Shown here: positions 7,884-17,179 of the stretch, piece by piece
How the letters are laid out: the number at the start of each line of letters is the position of its first letter
How positions within the stretch are numbered: position 1 is the first letter of the stretch
Source of the DNA: Virgibacillus litoralis
Lineage (GTDB): Bacteria; Bacillota; Bacilli; Bacillales; Amphibacillaceae
Length of the DNA stretch: 43,849 bases
Direction of reading: 5' to 3'
NCBI RefSeq assembly: GCF_017873675.1
Contig: NZ_JAGGKK010000026.1
Span: forward strand, 1 to 43,849
Position numbers and translations under genes: made by a program
Notes under the pieces: generated by a model
Told to the model about the DNA's origin: nothing
The model's input: only the letters and a program-made list of their open reading frames with translations
Database searches by the model: none

Positions 7884-8331
7884 CTAGACCCACCTCAGCT
7901 TCATTAAGGTACTTTGTCATTAACACAATCACACCATAGTTATTATTAATTTCAACTTTGTCCATTAATGCATCAATTAAGAAAAGCCCAAAGCCGCCTT
8001 CACGTAAATTCTCAACAGGCTCTGAGTTCTTGTATGGGCCGATTCCTCCTTTAATTTGATTTAAATTAAAGCTGCCACCATGATCGGCTACCATAACTTC
8101 AAGACGGTTTTCATACACGCCAAATCCAACAGTTATTTCCCCATTGTCTTCTTCAGAATAAGCGTGATCAACAGCATTTGTAATTGCTTCCGAAATAGCC
8201 ACTTTTAAATCTTCTATATCTTCGTAGGTAAAACCCATTCTGTTAGCTATTCCTGATATACTTAGTCGGACAACGCCAACATACTCTGCTTTAGCAGGAA
8301 CCTTCATTTCAATAAAATCAAATTTGTCCAT
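7855..8331 (-). CDS. rsbW: RsbW, anti-sigma-B factor and serine kinase
   Basis: About 158 residues, GHKL-type ATPase/kinase. The N-box is in AISEAITNAVDHAY, and glycine-rich ATP-lid motifs include VADHGGSF and GGFGLFLIDALMD. RsbW binds SigB, or phosphorylates RsbV on serine. ATG at 8331 is preferred, 7 bases after GGTGGG. An in-frame GTG at 8343 lies inside the ribosome-binding site. The 158-residue form fits the roughly 160 residues of B. subtilis RsbW. It overlaps rsbV upstream and sigB downstream. Confidence 0.95.
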   Translation of the reverse strand: MDKFDFIEMKVPAKAEYVGVVRLSISGIANRMGFTYEDIEDLKVAISEAITNAVDHAYSEEDNGEITVGFGVYENRLEVMVADHGGSFNLNQIKGGIGPYKNSEPVENLREGGFGLFLIDALMDKVEINNNYGVIVLMTKYLNEAEVGLDDDQISTRQ

Positions 8332-8662
8332 TTTGATTCCCACCTCTAATTGCAGTAGTTATGTCTATAATTTCGTCCAAACCAGTAATTTTGAATAAAC
8401 GTAAAACACGATTCTGCAGATTCACCAATTTTAAATGACTATTATTTTCTTTTGTTGATTTTAAAGCACTTATAAAAACACCAAGACCAGTACTATCCAT
8501 ATAATTAACGTCTTCAAGGTCCACTTCTACTAGTTGATTATCAATTCTGGTAAGTGGTAATAAAGACTCTTTTAACTGCGGTGCTGTATAAGCATCAATT
8601 TCGCCTATTAAGCTAACAATAGACTTTTCATTTTCTTCTGCAACATCAACCTTTAAGTTCAT
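8318..8662 (-). CDS. rsbV: RsbV, anti-anti-sigma factor
   Basis: A 114-residue STAS-domain protein. The serine phosphorylated by RsbW is in YMDSTGLG (S57 from this start). Unphosphorylated RsbV captures RsbW and frees SigB. The start at 8662 (MNLKVDV) is 6 bases after AAGGAGG and matches the B. subtilis N-terminus. The ATG two codons earlier abuts the ribosome-binding site. It is the first gene after the sigma-B promoter at 8727-8752, so rsbV-rsbW-sigB-rsbX can be amplified autocatalytically. Confidence 0.95.
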   Translation of the reverse strand: MNLKVDVAEENEKSIVSLIGEIDAYTAPQLKESLLPLTRIDNQLVEVDLEDVNYMDSTGLGVFISALKSTKENNSHLKLVNLQNRVLRLFKITGLDEIIDITTAIRGGNQNGQI

Positions 8663-8726
8663 CTCCATCCTCCTTGAATTAACATATCTATTTATATATA
8701 AAATTCTTTTTTAGTAACAAAGTACT

Positions 8727-8752
8727 ATACCCAAAACAGAAAAAGATTAAAC
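8727..8752 (-). promoter_or_regulatory. autoregulatory sigma-B promoter before rsbV
   Basis: Minus-strand GTTTAA (8747-8752), exactly 14 bases, then GGGTAT (8727-8732). This is a perfect match to the known sigma-B consensus. The -35 box overlaps the rsbU stop codon. Confidence 0.93.
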
Positions 8753-9757
8753 TTCTTTTCGTAAAACAATTAAAGTAAAGTCATCGCGTAATTGAAAGTT
8801 CTGCAAACGTTCGAAGTGCTTATACACACCATTAACAAGTTCCTGAGCCGTTAAATGGGCATATTGTTTAATAACATCCAGCACTTCTTCACTTTCAATA
8901 AAGCTATCGCCTTGCCTGCACTCTGTAACTCCATCAGTTAACAGAATAATCATGTCACCTTTATTAATGATACGCTCATACTGCTTGTAATTAGTATCTG
9001 CGGAAACACCGAGTACAAGCCCCTTCGTTTCTATCTCTTCAAAAGTATTACTTTCTGCATCATAATAAAACCCGGGTTCATGTCCTGCTGAGGAGTACCG
9101 GAGTTTACTCTCAGCTGGGAGATATTGTGCATAGAACATCGTAATGAACATACTTGGATCAACATTTCGTTCAACAACACGGTTTAAATTTTTTAAAATC
9201 GATTTTGGGCTCATTGTTGCTTCCGGAAAACTGTCCATCGAGTATTTAATCATGGACATACATAATGCAGCTGGTATACCTTTACCAATAACATCCGCAA
9301 CAGCTATCCCAAGTGAACCATCCTTGCCTTTAATAAAATGATGGTAATCACCATTCATTTGATGTGCCGGAACACTTATGACACCCACATCCAAATCATC
9401 AATAACAGGTTTAGTAGTAGCAAGCAACGTATCCTGCATACCTGCAGCGACAGAAATTTCCGATTTCAGTTCGGATTGCTGTTCCCTTAATGTCTGATAC
9501 TCCTGATGTGCCACCCCATAAGAAATCATCGTTTCCAATAAGAAATCCATGGAATGTCGAATGTGGTCTGGAATTTCATCGTAAAGTTCTGTTAGTGCCT
9601 GGATATGAAAATTTACTATTTCTTCTGGGGGGATGTTATTTTTAATGAATGTCTTACTAATTTGTTCAGCCCCATAAAGTGATTGTTCATCTTGTGTATT
9701 AATGTAATGCCTTAATAGTTCTTTATAGTTAACTGCATCCAATTTTAGGGCATCCAT
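8747..9757 (-). CDS. rsbU: RsbU, RsbT-activated PP2C phosphatase
   Basis: A 336-residue protein. The N-terminal third is the helical RsbT-binding domain. The remainder is a PPM/SpoIIE phosphatase domain with GIAVADVIGKGIPAAL, LLTDGVTEC and a C-terminal DDFTLIVLRKE. When RsbT is released from the stressosome it binds RsbU, which then dephosphorylates RsbV-P. ATG start, 9 bases after GGAGG. Unusually, 176 bases separate it from rsbT and hold a repeat and a terminator-like hairpin. Confidence 0.95.
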   Translation of the reverse strand: MDALKLDAVNYKELLRHYINTQDEQSLYGAEQISKTFIKNNIPPEEIVNFHIQALTELYDEIPDHIRHSMDFLLETMISYGVAHQEYQTLREQQSELKSEISVAAGMQDTLLATTKPVIDDLDVGVISVPAHQMNGDYHHFIKGKDGSLGIAVADVIGKGIPAALCMSMIKYSMDSFPEATMSPKSILKNLNRVVERNVDPSMFITMFYAQYLPAESKLRYSSAGHEPGFYYDAESNTFEEIETKGLVLGVSADTNYKQYERIINKGDMIILLTDGVTECRQGDSFIESEEVLDVIKQYAHLTAQELVNGVYKHFERLQNFQLRDDFTLIVLRKEV

Positions 9758-9799
9758 ACATTCGTTCCTCCCTGTAATATACTTTCTACAATGTTAAAA

Positions 9800-9825
9800 G
9801 GAGAGATTTTATTTATATTCTCCCC
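9800..9825 (-). terminator. weak terminator-like hairpin between rsbT and rsbU
   Basis: Minus-strand GGGGAGA pairs with TCTCTCC (7 bp, one G-U) around a 12-base AT-rich loop, followed by TTTTAA. It may attenuate read-through from rsbRST into rsbU. A T-run on the other side means it could also act on plus-strand transcripts. Confidence 0.4.
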
Positions 9826-9835
9826 CTTTTTTTAA

Positions 9836-9892
9836 GCAGTTAAGAAAGTATGAATTCTTTCTTATTGCATATGTGCAACTAATGCTATCGCC
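9836..9892 (+). repeat. TTGCATAAGTGCAACTA-family repeat, copy 1
   Basis: Hairpin AAGAAAG/CTTTCTT followed by TTGCATATGTGCAACTA and GCTATCGCC. The same layout occurs at 18045, 21758 and, inverted, at 43572. This copy lies inside the sigB operon, between rsbT and rsbU. Confidence 0.7.
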
Positions 9893-9933
9893 ACAAAGTT
9901 TGACGATTAACCAAGTTATCTATCTATTTATTA

Positions 9934-10335
9934 TTATCTTACCCATTTAATAGCTCTGATTTCTGTTCCCTTTTCATCTTCTGATCTTATATCAAACTCG
10001 TCCACTAGTCTTTTAACTCCGGGAAGTCCAGCGCCAAGTCCTCCAGATGTTGAATAACCATCCTCCATTACTTGGCTGATATCCTTAATTCCTGGGCCGC
10101 TATCTACGGAAATAATGCCCATTCCCTTGTGGTCAATATTATCAATCACTTCAAAGCAAATCTTTCCATTATCAGTATATAAATATATATTTCGAGCTAA
10201 CTCAGATATCGCTGTCGCAATACGTGCCTGGTCAACTGTACCAAATCCGATTTTCCTTGCTATGTCGCGACCAAGCTGACGCGCAGCTACAATATCCCAC
10301 TCTTTTTGAATAGTAACACAGGATTGGAGATCCAT
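9934..10335 (-). CDS. rsbT: RsbT, stressosome serine/threonine kinase
   Basis: A 133-residue GHKL-type kinase of the RsbW/RsbT group. The N-box is AISELARNIYLY, with ATP-binding motifs DSGPGI and GGLGAGLPGVKRL. In B. subtilis it phosphorylates RsbR and RsbS on stress, leaves the stressosome and activates RsbU. Start at 10335, 7 bases after GGGGG, giving exactly the B. subtilis length. An ATG at 10341 overlaps the rsbS stop but is only 1 base from the ribosome-binding site. Confidence 0.95.
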   Translation of the reverse strand: MDLQSCVTIQKEWDIVAARQLGRDIARKIGFGTVDQARIATAISELARNIYLYTDNGKICFEVIDNIDHKGMGIISVDSGPGIKDISQVMEDGYSTSGGLGAGLPGVKRLVDEFDIRSEDEKGTEIRAIKWVR

Positions 10336-10337
10336 AC

Positions 10338-10694
10338 TCATTCCCCCAATTCCTGATGCAGTTTTACCAAGCCCTGCTCCAGATCTAATGCAGTTGGGAC
10401 ATTTCTTAAATGAATTCCCAAATCAATTAATGTCATAGCAACTGCAGGCTGGATTCCTGTCAATACTACTTTTGCCCCCATAAGATCTGACATTGTAACG
10501 ACATCACCTAATACCTTGGCAATAAATGAGTCAATTACTTCTACAGATGTTAGGTCAATTACTACTCCCGATGAACCACTTTTGTGAATTTTGTCCAACA
10601 AATCTTCCTGGAACTGTATTGCTGTATTATCATCAATCTCTGTTTGAATTGAGATTAATAAATAGTTGTGTAATTTTAAAATAGGTATCCGCAC
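10338..10694 (-). CDS. rsbS: RsbS, stressosome scaffold STAS protein
   Basis: About 118 residues, single STAS domain with the phosphorylatable serine in EVIDSFIAK (S56). It co-assembles with RsbR and sequesters RsbT. The GTG at 10694 is chosen because it is 7 bases after AAGGAG, a site overlapping the rsbR stop codon, and gives the family N-terminus (RIPILKL). An ATG at 10721 in the same frame would overlap rsbR by 23 bases and has no ribosome-binding site. Confidence 0.93.
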   Translation of the reverse strand: MRIPILKLHNYLLISIQTEIDDNTAIQFQEDLLDKIHKSGSSGVVIDLTSVEVIDSFIAKVLGDVVTMSDLMGAKVVLTGIQPAVAMTLIDLGIHLRNVPTALDLEQGLVKLHQELGE

Positions 10695-10698
10695 ACTA

Positions 10699-11568
10699 TC
10701 ACTCCTTACCAATGGATTCAATCATGTCTTCAATTTTCTGATCTTCGATATTCATATCGACTACTTTTCTGTTTGTAATTTCAAGTGCTGTTGTAAATCC
10801 TTTTTTCAGCGAGCTTTTGGTAGGGAATTTACCTAGATCAATTCCAAGATTTACAATAGTTTGTGCAATCTCAGGACGAATACCTACAAGAATGCATGTT
10901 GATCCTATTAATCGTACCGCTTCTGCTGCCTGAATAATGTGATGGGCAACCATCGTATCAACAACAGGGACGCCTGTAATATCCATTAGAACAACCTCTG
11001 AATTATGTTTCATTACACCCTCAAGTAAGTTTTCCATGATTAACTTCGCACGTTCAGTGTCGATCGTTCCAATCAAAGGCATAACCGTAATATTATCCAT
11101 AACGGGAATTAATGGTGCAGACAATTCCTGAAGTGCAACACGCTGCAGCGAAACAATATGTTCCCAGCTACCTGAATACTCATTTACCAATTGTCGAATT
11201 ATCGGTTCAGTCCAGGCATCTACACTCTTCAAGACCTGCGAGATATAATTTGAATCGACCTGTTCAGACTGACTGAGAATGAAGTCAACTGTTACTCGTC
11301 TAAAAACTTGTAAGCCATCTGTTATATAACTTAACGGCCAACCTAAATTTATCAGCTTTTCAGAAAAGTCCTCCAGATGTTTGGTAGAACCTTGATCTTT
11401 AATACTTTTAAAAATAACATTCACAAATTCTCTATTGGTACTCTCAAATAATTCATCTGATACATTCGAAGTATAATTTCCATTTTTTAAAGAATCAATT
11501 TCACCTATCCACATATTAACTATTGAATCACTGTTTTCTAAAGCAATTTTTTTAAACTTTTGGTCCAT
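10699..11568 (-). CDS. rsbR: RsbR, stressosome sensor protein
   Basis: A 289-residue RsbR-type protein with an N-terminal helical, globin-like sensor domain and a C-terminal STAS domain. From the ATG at 11568 the two threonines of GTIDTERA and PVVDTMVAH fall at residues 171 and 205, the same numbers as the phosphorylated T171 and T205 of B. subtilis RsbRA. That ATG is 7 bases after GGAGG; the frame continues to 11598 without a better site. It is the first gene of the rsbRST group. Confidence 0.95.
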   Translation of the reverse strand: MDQKFKKIALENSDSIVNMWIGEIDSLKNGNYTSNVSDELFESTNREFVNVIFKSIKDQGSTKHLEDFSEKLINLGWPLSYITDGLQVFRRVTVDFILSQSEQVDSNYISQVLKSVDAWTEPIIRQLVNEYSGSWEHIVSLQRVALQELSAPLIPVMDNITVMPLIGTIDTERAKLIMENLLEGVMKHNSEVVLMDITGVPVVDTMVAHHIIQAAEAVRLIGSTCILVGIRPEIAQTIVNLGIDLGKFPTKSSLKKGFTTALEITNRKVVDMNIEDQKIEDMIESIGKE

Positions 11569-11763
11569 TAGTTTACCTCCTGCTACCACATAAATCAATT
11601 TTGTTGAGTTAATTTTTATAAAATTCTATATATATTAATAATACCATTTAAGTTAGGTTTTATCATGGGGATTTATTTTTTTCAAGAAAGATGTATTTTA
11701 TTGCTGTATATTGTAACATAAAATCGAAAAATAAATGTTTATTCTACTCCATATACTCTACAA

Positions 11764-11802
11764 CAAAAAATACCCCTGCTTCACTCATCGGGAAGGGGGT
11801 AT
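11764..11802 (-). terminator. terminator after ndoA
   Basis: Minus-strand stem ATACCCC/GGGGTAT with inner CTTC/GAAG pairs, followed by TTTTTT. It overlaps the ndoA stop codon and separates the toxin-antitoxin pair from the rsb operon. Confidence 0.82.
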
Positions 11803-12164
11803 CATGATTGATCATACATTTCCTTAAGTCCTAGACTTATTTCCAATGCTTTATCAATTTTTTCCATCATTTTATTATCTAATTTTGTTATTTTATCCGT
11901 TAAGCGTTGTTTATCTAACGTTCTAATTTGTTCTAGCAATATGACCGAATTACGATCAAACCCATACCGTTTTGCGTTTATCTCCACATGTGTAGGAAGC
12001 TTGGCCTTTTGAATCTGCGCAGTAATCGCAGCCACAATAACCGTTGGGCTAAATCTGTTTCCGATATCATTTTGCAGGATCAATACCGGGCGTATGCCTC
12101 CCTGTTCTGATCCAACCACAGGGGATAAGTCAGCGAAATATACTTCGCCTCTTTGAACGATCAA
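11802..12164 (-). CDS. ndoA: NdoA/MazF-type endoribonuclease toxin
   Basis: A 120-residue PemK/MazF family RNase, nearly identical in layout to B. subtilis EndoA (NdoA), which cleaves RNA at UACAU. The catalytic Arg (R25 in GGIRPVLIL) and Thr (T48 in VAAITAQ) are at the same positions. The N-terminus [16 protein letters not shown] is typical. It lies 4 bases after the antitoxin gene. In Bacillaceae this pair is always chromosomal between alr and rsbR, as here. Confidence 0.96.
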   Translation of the reverse strand: MIVQRGEVYFADLSPVVGSEQGGIRPVLILQNDIGNRFSPTVIVAAITAQIQKAKLPTHVEINAKRYGFDRNSVILLEQIRTLDKQRLTDKITKLDNKMMEKIDKALEISLGLKEMYDQS

Positions 12165-12168
12165 ATGC

Positions 12169-12456
12169 TTACACCCCGATCACAGAGCGCTCTAGGGTGT
12201 TTTTTTCAGCCTCCTCTTCAGCTTGAAAAGCTTCGGAAGCAATTGTTAGATTAATTCTGGCCATTTCTTCGTATCCTTGCTGCATAGATTCGCGAAATTG
12301 TTGAATATGCTCATCTTTCTTATGTTCCAGATAGTTTCTTGTAGCTTGACATATGAAATCACTGAAATCACTATTTTCATATTTCATTAATCCATCCACC
12401 TCATTTAATAGGTTTTTTGGTAATCGTACTAAGATCTCTTGTAAGCTCTCTGACAA
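12169..12456 (-). CDS. ndoAI: NdoAI/MazE-type ribbon-helix-helix antitoxin
   Basis: About 95 residues. The N-terminal ribbon-helix-helix ([18 protein letters not shown]) binds DNA, and the C-terminal tail ([16 protein letters not shown]) is the conserved toxin-binding segment of EndoAI. TTG at 12456 gives the N-terminus MSES seen in B. subtilis and is 8 bases from GGAGG. An ATG at 12462 is only 3 bases from the site. It forms a bicistron with ndoA. Confidence 0.93.
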   Translation of the reverse strand: MSESLQEILVRLPKNLLNEVDGLMKYENSDFSDFICQATRNYLEHKKDEHIQQFRESMQQGYEEMARINLTIASEAFQAEEEAEKNTLERSVIGV

Positions 12457-12507
12457 AACCATACACCTCCGCCAACTGTTGAACGACCACTATTTAACTC
12501 TTTTTTA

Positions 12508-12536
12508 ATAATATCATTGTAGCCCAAGGTTTGCAA
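12508..12536 (-). promoter_or_regulatory. ndoAI-ndoA promoter
   Basis: Minus-strand TTGCAA (12531-12536), a 17-base spacer and TATTAT (12508-12513), ahead of the antitoxin gene. The rest of the 12457-12750 gap is AT-rich with no visible gene. Confidence 0.75.
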
Positions 12537-12750
12537 AGGTATATAAAAAAATTTTAAATAAAAAATAAAGATTTTTGTTTAAAAGTTCAGAAAGCATAAT
12601 TACTTACTGCATTATTCCTGCTAATACTTTCTCCTCTAACCGTGTCGAAAGGTCAAGTTCCATGAAAATTATTTCTTTGTGGTATATATATTTTATTTTG
12701 AGATAATTATATTATGCCAATTCTTGCCCCAAAAAAATAAAAGTGTTGTC

Positions 12751-13875
12751 TCATTTTTCTTTATGGCATCTTGGTACACGATTGGTTATCATGCAAGGTA
12801 TCTCATAATTTATCGTTTCCAAATGTGCTGCAATTTCATCTATTTCGATTTCTTCATTCTCCTGCTTCCCTATTAGCGTTACCTTTGTACCTACCGGATA
12901 TTCACCATCCATCTTTATCATGGTCTGATCCATACATATTCTTCCTACAATAGGCATTCGCTTTCCGTCTATTAATACGTCAATTCCTTGTAGTTTACGG
13001 ATCCATCCATCGGCATAACCAATGGGTATTGTTCCAATCCACTCATCTTTTGATGCTATATGTGTTGCGCCATAACTAATCGATTCTCCACTCGCAATTT
13101 TCTTAGCATGAATTAATCGGCTATTTAAGGAGAAAGCAGGCTTCAAGTCAATATTACGTTCTCTTTTCACTATTTCTGATGGATATAGACCATACATAGC
13201 GATACCAAATCTAATATAGTGATACATATTTTCAGGGAAACGGATAGAAGCTGCGCTATTACCGACATGGATTATTATAGATTCTTTCCAAATAGTGTTG
13301 AATACATGTAATAGTTGTTCAAAACGCGCTTGTTGCACTTCAAAGTAGGATAAATCAGGTTCATCAGCTGTAGCAAAATGTGTATATATTCCTGTCAGAT
13401 TTATACGCTGTTCGCCCTGTAATTCGTCGACTATCTCCTTTAGCTCATCCGTTGTACGTATGCCGACTCTGCCCATACCTGTATCCCATTTCATATGCAG
13501 CTTCAATGGATGACTTAATGGGAAATCTTTCACTTCACGAAGCCAATCTTTCTGAAAAAAGGTCAGCGTAATATCGTGCTCAGCTGCTAATGGAGTATCT
13601 TTTGGAGAAACTCTTCCAAAGACTAAAATCGGTGCTTTAATATTAGCATTGCGTAATACCAGGGCTTCCTCCAGCAATGCGACCGCTAGCATACTAGCAC
13701 CTGCTTCTAATGCTTTTCTAGCAACTTCTACACCACCATGACCGTATGCATCAGCCTTCACTACTGCCATCACGTTGCTATGTTGAGGTAGCTTCTGCTT
13801 AATTTGTTCAACATTATAAGCGATTGCATCCAGATTTATCTCAGCCCATGTATCTCGATATATTGCGTCTGCCAC
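12751..13875 (-). CDS. alr: alanine racemase
   Basis: A 374-residue fold-type III PLP enzyme that interconverts L- and D-alanine for peptidoglycan. The PLP lysine is K40 in VVKADAYGHG, and the second catalytic base is Y268 in SISYGATH. The C-terminal beta-domain carries GRICMDQTMI. Start is GTG, 9 bases after GGGGG. The position between the YdcC-type lipoprotein and ndoAI is as in B. subtilis. Confidence 0.96.
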   Translation of the reverse strand: MADAIYRDTWAEINLDAIAYNVEQIKQKLPQHSNVMAVVKADAYGHGGVEVARKALEAGASMLAVALLEEALVLRNANIKAPILVFGRVSPKDTPLAAEHDITLTFFQKDWLREVKDFPLSHPLKLHMKWDTGMGRVGIRTTDELKEIVDELQGEQRINLTGIYTHFATADEPDLSYFEVQQARFEQLLHVFNTIWKESIIIHVGNSAASIRFPENMYHYIRFGIAMYGLYPSEIVKRERNIDLKPAFSLNSRLIHAKKIASGESISYGATHIASKDEWIGTIPIGYADGWIRKLQGIDVLIDGKRMPIVGRICMDQTMIKMDGEYPVGTKVTLIGKQENEEIEIDEIAAHLETINYEIPCMITNRVPRCHKEK

Positions 13876-13930
13876 GGCAGAAATCCCCCTCTTCTATGTA
13901 TTATCTATATCTTATCTTATTATTTTAAAA

Positions 13931-13965
13931 ATAAAAAGCAGACCCCCTCTCCTTATGAGCCTGCT
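13931..13965 (-). terminator. terminator after the lipoprotein gene
   Basis: Minus-strand arms AGCAGGCTC and GGGTCTGCT (two G-U pairs), then TTTTTA. It lies between the lipoprotein stop and alr. Confidence 0.7.
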
Positions 13966-13978
13966 TGCTACTATTCAT

Positions 13979-14995
13979 TTACTTCACTTCTTTGCCTTGA
14001 ACGGATTTTGCTACTTCAATTAACTCTTCTTTATTTAACTCATCACTGGCCAAGATGAAGTTCATCCCGTTATTGCTCCACTCTATTGTATTTCCGGAAA
14101 GTGCACCAATTGAGTGTCCAAGATTCACTATCTCACCATCTACTACTTGCGGAGAAGACATAGTTGGTAATACTTCCATTTTTTCTTCAATCAGCGTGAA
14201 GTTCTTTTCACCAGAAAATGTCATGATTACACGTTGACCATTTTCAAGTTCTACTTCTTTTTGTGCAACTAATTCAGAACCGGCCATATTCAGCGGAAAT
14301 ACCACTGTAAACGCATCCGCTTCTCCATCACCAGAAACAGGTGCATCTGTTAGTCCGCTTGTCATATTCTTTTCCATTGAAAAATCGTCATCATTAAAGG
14401 TTGGATCTGTACTAAATTCAGAAAAGTTTACTTCAACTAAAGCCTTTTTGTCTTTATCCAATACCTTCACCATAACTGGTGTATATGATTTTTTATCAAA
14501 ATAGATTTCTTGATATGGAAGATTATTGTTACTTTGATAATTTGTCTTAGTTTCGAAAATATAATAATTATCGCTTACCTTAAAAGAAGCTTCCTTATCT
14601 TTCATAACATCATTCACAAGTGATTGATAAAGATACGGCTGACTTCCGTTCTCAGGCCATTCTTTTTGAAATTTGAAGCTTTTGTTTAACGCAGGGGACA
14701 GAACAAATACCCCGTCTTCATTTTTCAGGATAATTTGGCTGCCTTTTTTATCCTGATCATTCGTTAATTCGACACGATAGAAATCTTTTTTCTTATGCCA
14801 GATGTTTATATTGTACTTCTGATCTTCCTGTCCAGTATTCATTTTCATTTCGGCCTTTGCTTTATATCCATTCATTGCCTCTAGCTTGGATTCTAATTTC
14901 TCAACAACATCCTCCTGGGATTTTTCACCACAGGCTGCAAGTACAAGGATTAAGCCGAAGACAATTACCATCCAAATCCCAAACATTTTTTTCAT
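13979..14995 (-). CDS. YdcC-like LolA-fold lipoprotein
   Basis: A 338-residue exported lipoprotein. The signal peptide ends in a LAAC lipobox near residue 22, so the mature protein should be anchored outside the membrane. The body resembles the LolA-like lipoprotein-sorting family (B. subtilis YdcC), with alternating strands including YKAKAEMKMN and EIYFDKKSYTPVMV. The start at 14995 is 7 bases after GGGAGA. The function of the Gram-positive members is not settled. It lies between nnr and alr, as in B. subtilis. Confidence 0.88.
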   Translation of the reverse strand: MKKMFGIWMVIVFGLILVLAACGEKSQEDVVEKLESKLEAMNGYKAKAEMKMNTGQEDQKYNINIWHKKKDFYRVELTNDQDKKGSQIILKNEDGVFVLSPALNKSFKFQKEWPENGSQPYLYQSLVNDVMKDKEASFKVSDNYYIFETKTNYQSNNNLPYQEIYFDKKSYTPVMVKVLDKDKKALVEVNFSEFSTDPTFNDDDFSMEKNMTSGLTDAPVSGDGEADAFTVVFPLNMAGSELVAQKEVELENGQRVIMTFSGEKNFTLIEEKMEVLPTMSSPQVVDGEIVNLGHSIGALSGNTIEWSNNGMNFILASDELNKEELIEVAKSVQGKEVK

Positions 14996-15071
14996 GGACA
15001 TATCTCCCTTGTCTCATTTCACTCTTTGAACGAGCTACGGACTTGACAGGAGGAAAAGCTATTGTCACAAA

Positions 15072-16592
15072 TCAAACTTCAAGTGTACGATATACCTCAG
15101 CGATACCATCAATTACATCGGAAGCCATTAAATCATATACAGAGTTCTCTTCTGCCACTAGTATATCAGCAGATTTACCATGGACAAAGCATGCATTGCA
15201 AAGTGCTTCAAATATACTTTGTTTTTGCATTACCATTGCCAGAATGATCCCAGATAGCACATCACCACTTCCACCCTTGGCTAAACCCGCATTTCCAGTT
15301 CTATTTACAGATTGTTTTCCTGACGGCGTCGTAACAATAGTAAATTTCCCTTTTAATACGACATAAACATGGTATTTTTCTGCAAATACCTTTGAATATG
15401 CGAAAGGCTTGACCAAAAGCTCAGGTACGGAAATATCCAAAAGCATGGCCATTTCACCCGGATGCGGCGTTATGATAGTTGGGCCTTTTCTATTACTGAC
15501 CAAATCAAAGAGCGGCTTTAAATGGTATAAACCATCTGCATCCACAATAAGCGGACATGTTGCTTCTTCCACCATTTGTCTGACTAGATTACCAGTAACT
15601 TGTTGCCGGCCCATTCCCATACCAAGTGCTACGGCATCAAAGCTCTTAAATGGTATAGAGATCTCATCATTCAAACTACCGTTCGTCTCGCCTAGCTTCA
15701 GGTAAGTAGCCTCCATACAGTGTGATGCAGCTACAGGAATGACTTTTTCAGTTGTACCTGCTGTAATTAACCCAGCGCCAGCACGTAATGCTGCTCTAAC
15801 AGTCATTGCAATCGACCCTGGCATTTCCGCATTGCCGCCAACTACCAGTCCTCTTCCATGATTCCCTTTATGGGCATCTGTTTCTCGCTTAGGCATGCTT
15901 TGTCTGAACAGCTCCTCCGTCCAGCTAATCCGTTTGATGTTATTTTGCAAAGCGTCTAACGGCAACCCAATTGAGACAGTATCCCACTTTCCGTAGAAAG
16001 ATGCAGTATGTTGCAGAAATGCACTTGCTTTAGCTGCTTCTACAATCACAGTATAGTCGGCTTGTACCGATTGAAAATCACGTAACCCCTCATCGGCCGG
16101 AAGCCCTGATGGTATGTCAACAGAAATTACAAGGTTAGATGTGTCATTTATAATGGATACTATTTCAGCAATTGGATTACGGAGCATTCCACTCGTACCT
16201 ATCCCTAAAATCGCATCAACAATTACATCTGAGTCCCGGATCAGCTCATATACTTCTGAAGGTTGTTGGCTAACAATTACAGTTCCTCCAAACGATAGAA
16301 GTAAGTTTTTGTGGAAAAGTGCATCCCCTGTGATTTTTTGATTTGGCACCACCTGTACAACGGATATGTGATAGCCTTTGTTTAACAATGTCCTCGCTAC
16401 AACAAATCCATCACCACCATTATTCCCACTGCCTGTTAGAATGCAAATGTGATCTGGCTTCTCAATAATAGATTCTATTTTTCCTGAAATAGCCCTTCCT
16501 GCATTCTCCATTAATAACTTTCCATCCATCCCGATTTCGTTCATGGTATATCGATCGATATCGTACATTTCATTCGCGGTGACAATAAACAC
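15072..16592 (-). CDS. nnr: bifunctional NAD(P)HX epimerase/dehydratase
   Basis: About 506 residues. The N-terminal YjeF domain (roughly 1-210, with GSGNNGGDGFVVARTL) is the NAD(P)HX epimerase. The C-terminal ribokinase-like domain (HKGNHGRGLVVGGN, ITPHPGEMAMLL, GGSGDVLSG) is the ADP/ATP-dependent dehydratase. Together they repair hydrated NADH and NADPH. GTG at 16592 is 6 bases after GGAGGG and gives the usual start (FIVTANEMYDID). The frame is open to 16670, but that extension has no family support. It follows acpS by 64 bases. Confidence 0.94.
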   Translation of the reverse strand: MFIVTANEMYDIDRYTMNEIGMDGKLLMENAGRAISGKIESIIEKPDHICILTGSGNNGGDGFVVARTLLNKGYHISVVQVVPNQKITGDALFHKNLLLSFGGTVIVSQQPSEVYELIRDSDVIVDAILGIGTSGMLRNPIAEIVSIINDTSNLVISVDIPSGLPADEGLRDFQSVQADYTVIVEAAKASAFLQHTASFYGKWDTVSIGLPLDALQNNIKRISWTEELFRQSMPKRETDAHKGNHGRGLVVGGNAEMPGSIAMTVRAALRAGAGLITAGTTEKVIPVAASHCMEATYLKLGETNGSLNDEISIPFKSFDAVALGMGMGRQQVTGNLVRQMVEEATCPLIVDADGLYHLKPLFDLVSNRKGPTIITPHPGEMAMLLDISVPELLVKPFAYSKVFAEKYHVYVVLKGKFTIVTTPSGKQSVNRTGNAGLAKGGSGDVLSGIILAMVMQKQSIFEALCNACFVHGKSADILVAEENSVYDLMASDVIDGIAEVYRTLEV

Positions 16593-16656
16593 TTTGTTCC
16601 CTCCTACCCGCACTAAAATATATGAGACAACCCTAACAATTATGCAGAATCCCCTA

Positions 16657-17016
16657 TTAGTTGTTTTCAATTACTACATGTGCGACCGCATAATCTCTAC
16701 TATGCGTAATAGAAATAAAAATAGTACTGTCCTGAAATTGCCTTACTTTTATTCCTGGAGCACCATTATCATCTGCAACTACTTCTATATCCTGAAAGCT
16801 TAATTCACCAAAACCTTTACCGGTTGCTTTTGCGAAGGCTTCTTTGGCAGCAAATCTTCCGGCAAGATATTCGACTTTTCTTCTCTTATTCGTTAATTGG
16901 TCAAAAAATGTCTTCTCATTTTGTGTTAGTATCCTTTCTTCAAGACGCCCACTTCTTTCCATACTTTTTTGAATTCTATCCAATTCAATTATGTCAATTC
17001 CAATACCTTTTATCAT
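16657..17016 (-). CDS. acpS: holo-[acyl-carrier-protein] synthase
   Basis: A 119-residue AcpS that transfers 4'-phosphopantetheine from CoA to acyl carrier protein. Hallmarks are GIGIDIIELDRI at the N-terminus and AGRFAAKEAFAKA with the metal-binding Glu, plus FISITHSRDYAVA near the C-terminus. Full length for the family. The ribosome-binding site is weak. It is transcribed away from the rhomboid gene. Confidence 0.96.
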   Translation of the reverse strand: MIKGIGIDIIELDRIQKSMERSGRLEERILTQNEKTFFDQLTNKRRKVEYLAGRFAAKEAFAKATGKGFGELSFQDIEVVADDNGAPGIKVRQFQDSTIFISITHSRDYAVAHVVIENN

Positions 17017-17179
17017 AATTATTTCTAACCCTTCTACATGTATAATGCATATCGATATATTTATTTAAGGACTTTTAGTAAAATTATAATGGTCATATGA
17101 AGTACTAAAGTTCACTAAAATAATTACATAAACATCTTTTTAATTTCCAGACAAAAAATTCTTGTAAGGAGGTAAGCCA

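Noticed and set aside
11802-12456. The toxin-antitoxin pair as a novel or mobile defence module.
   Set aside because: It is the conserved chromosomal NdoA/NdoAI pair in its standard place between alr and rsbR.
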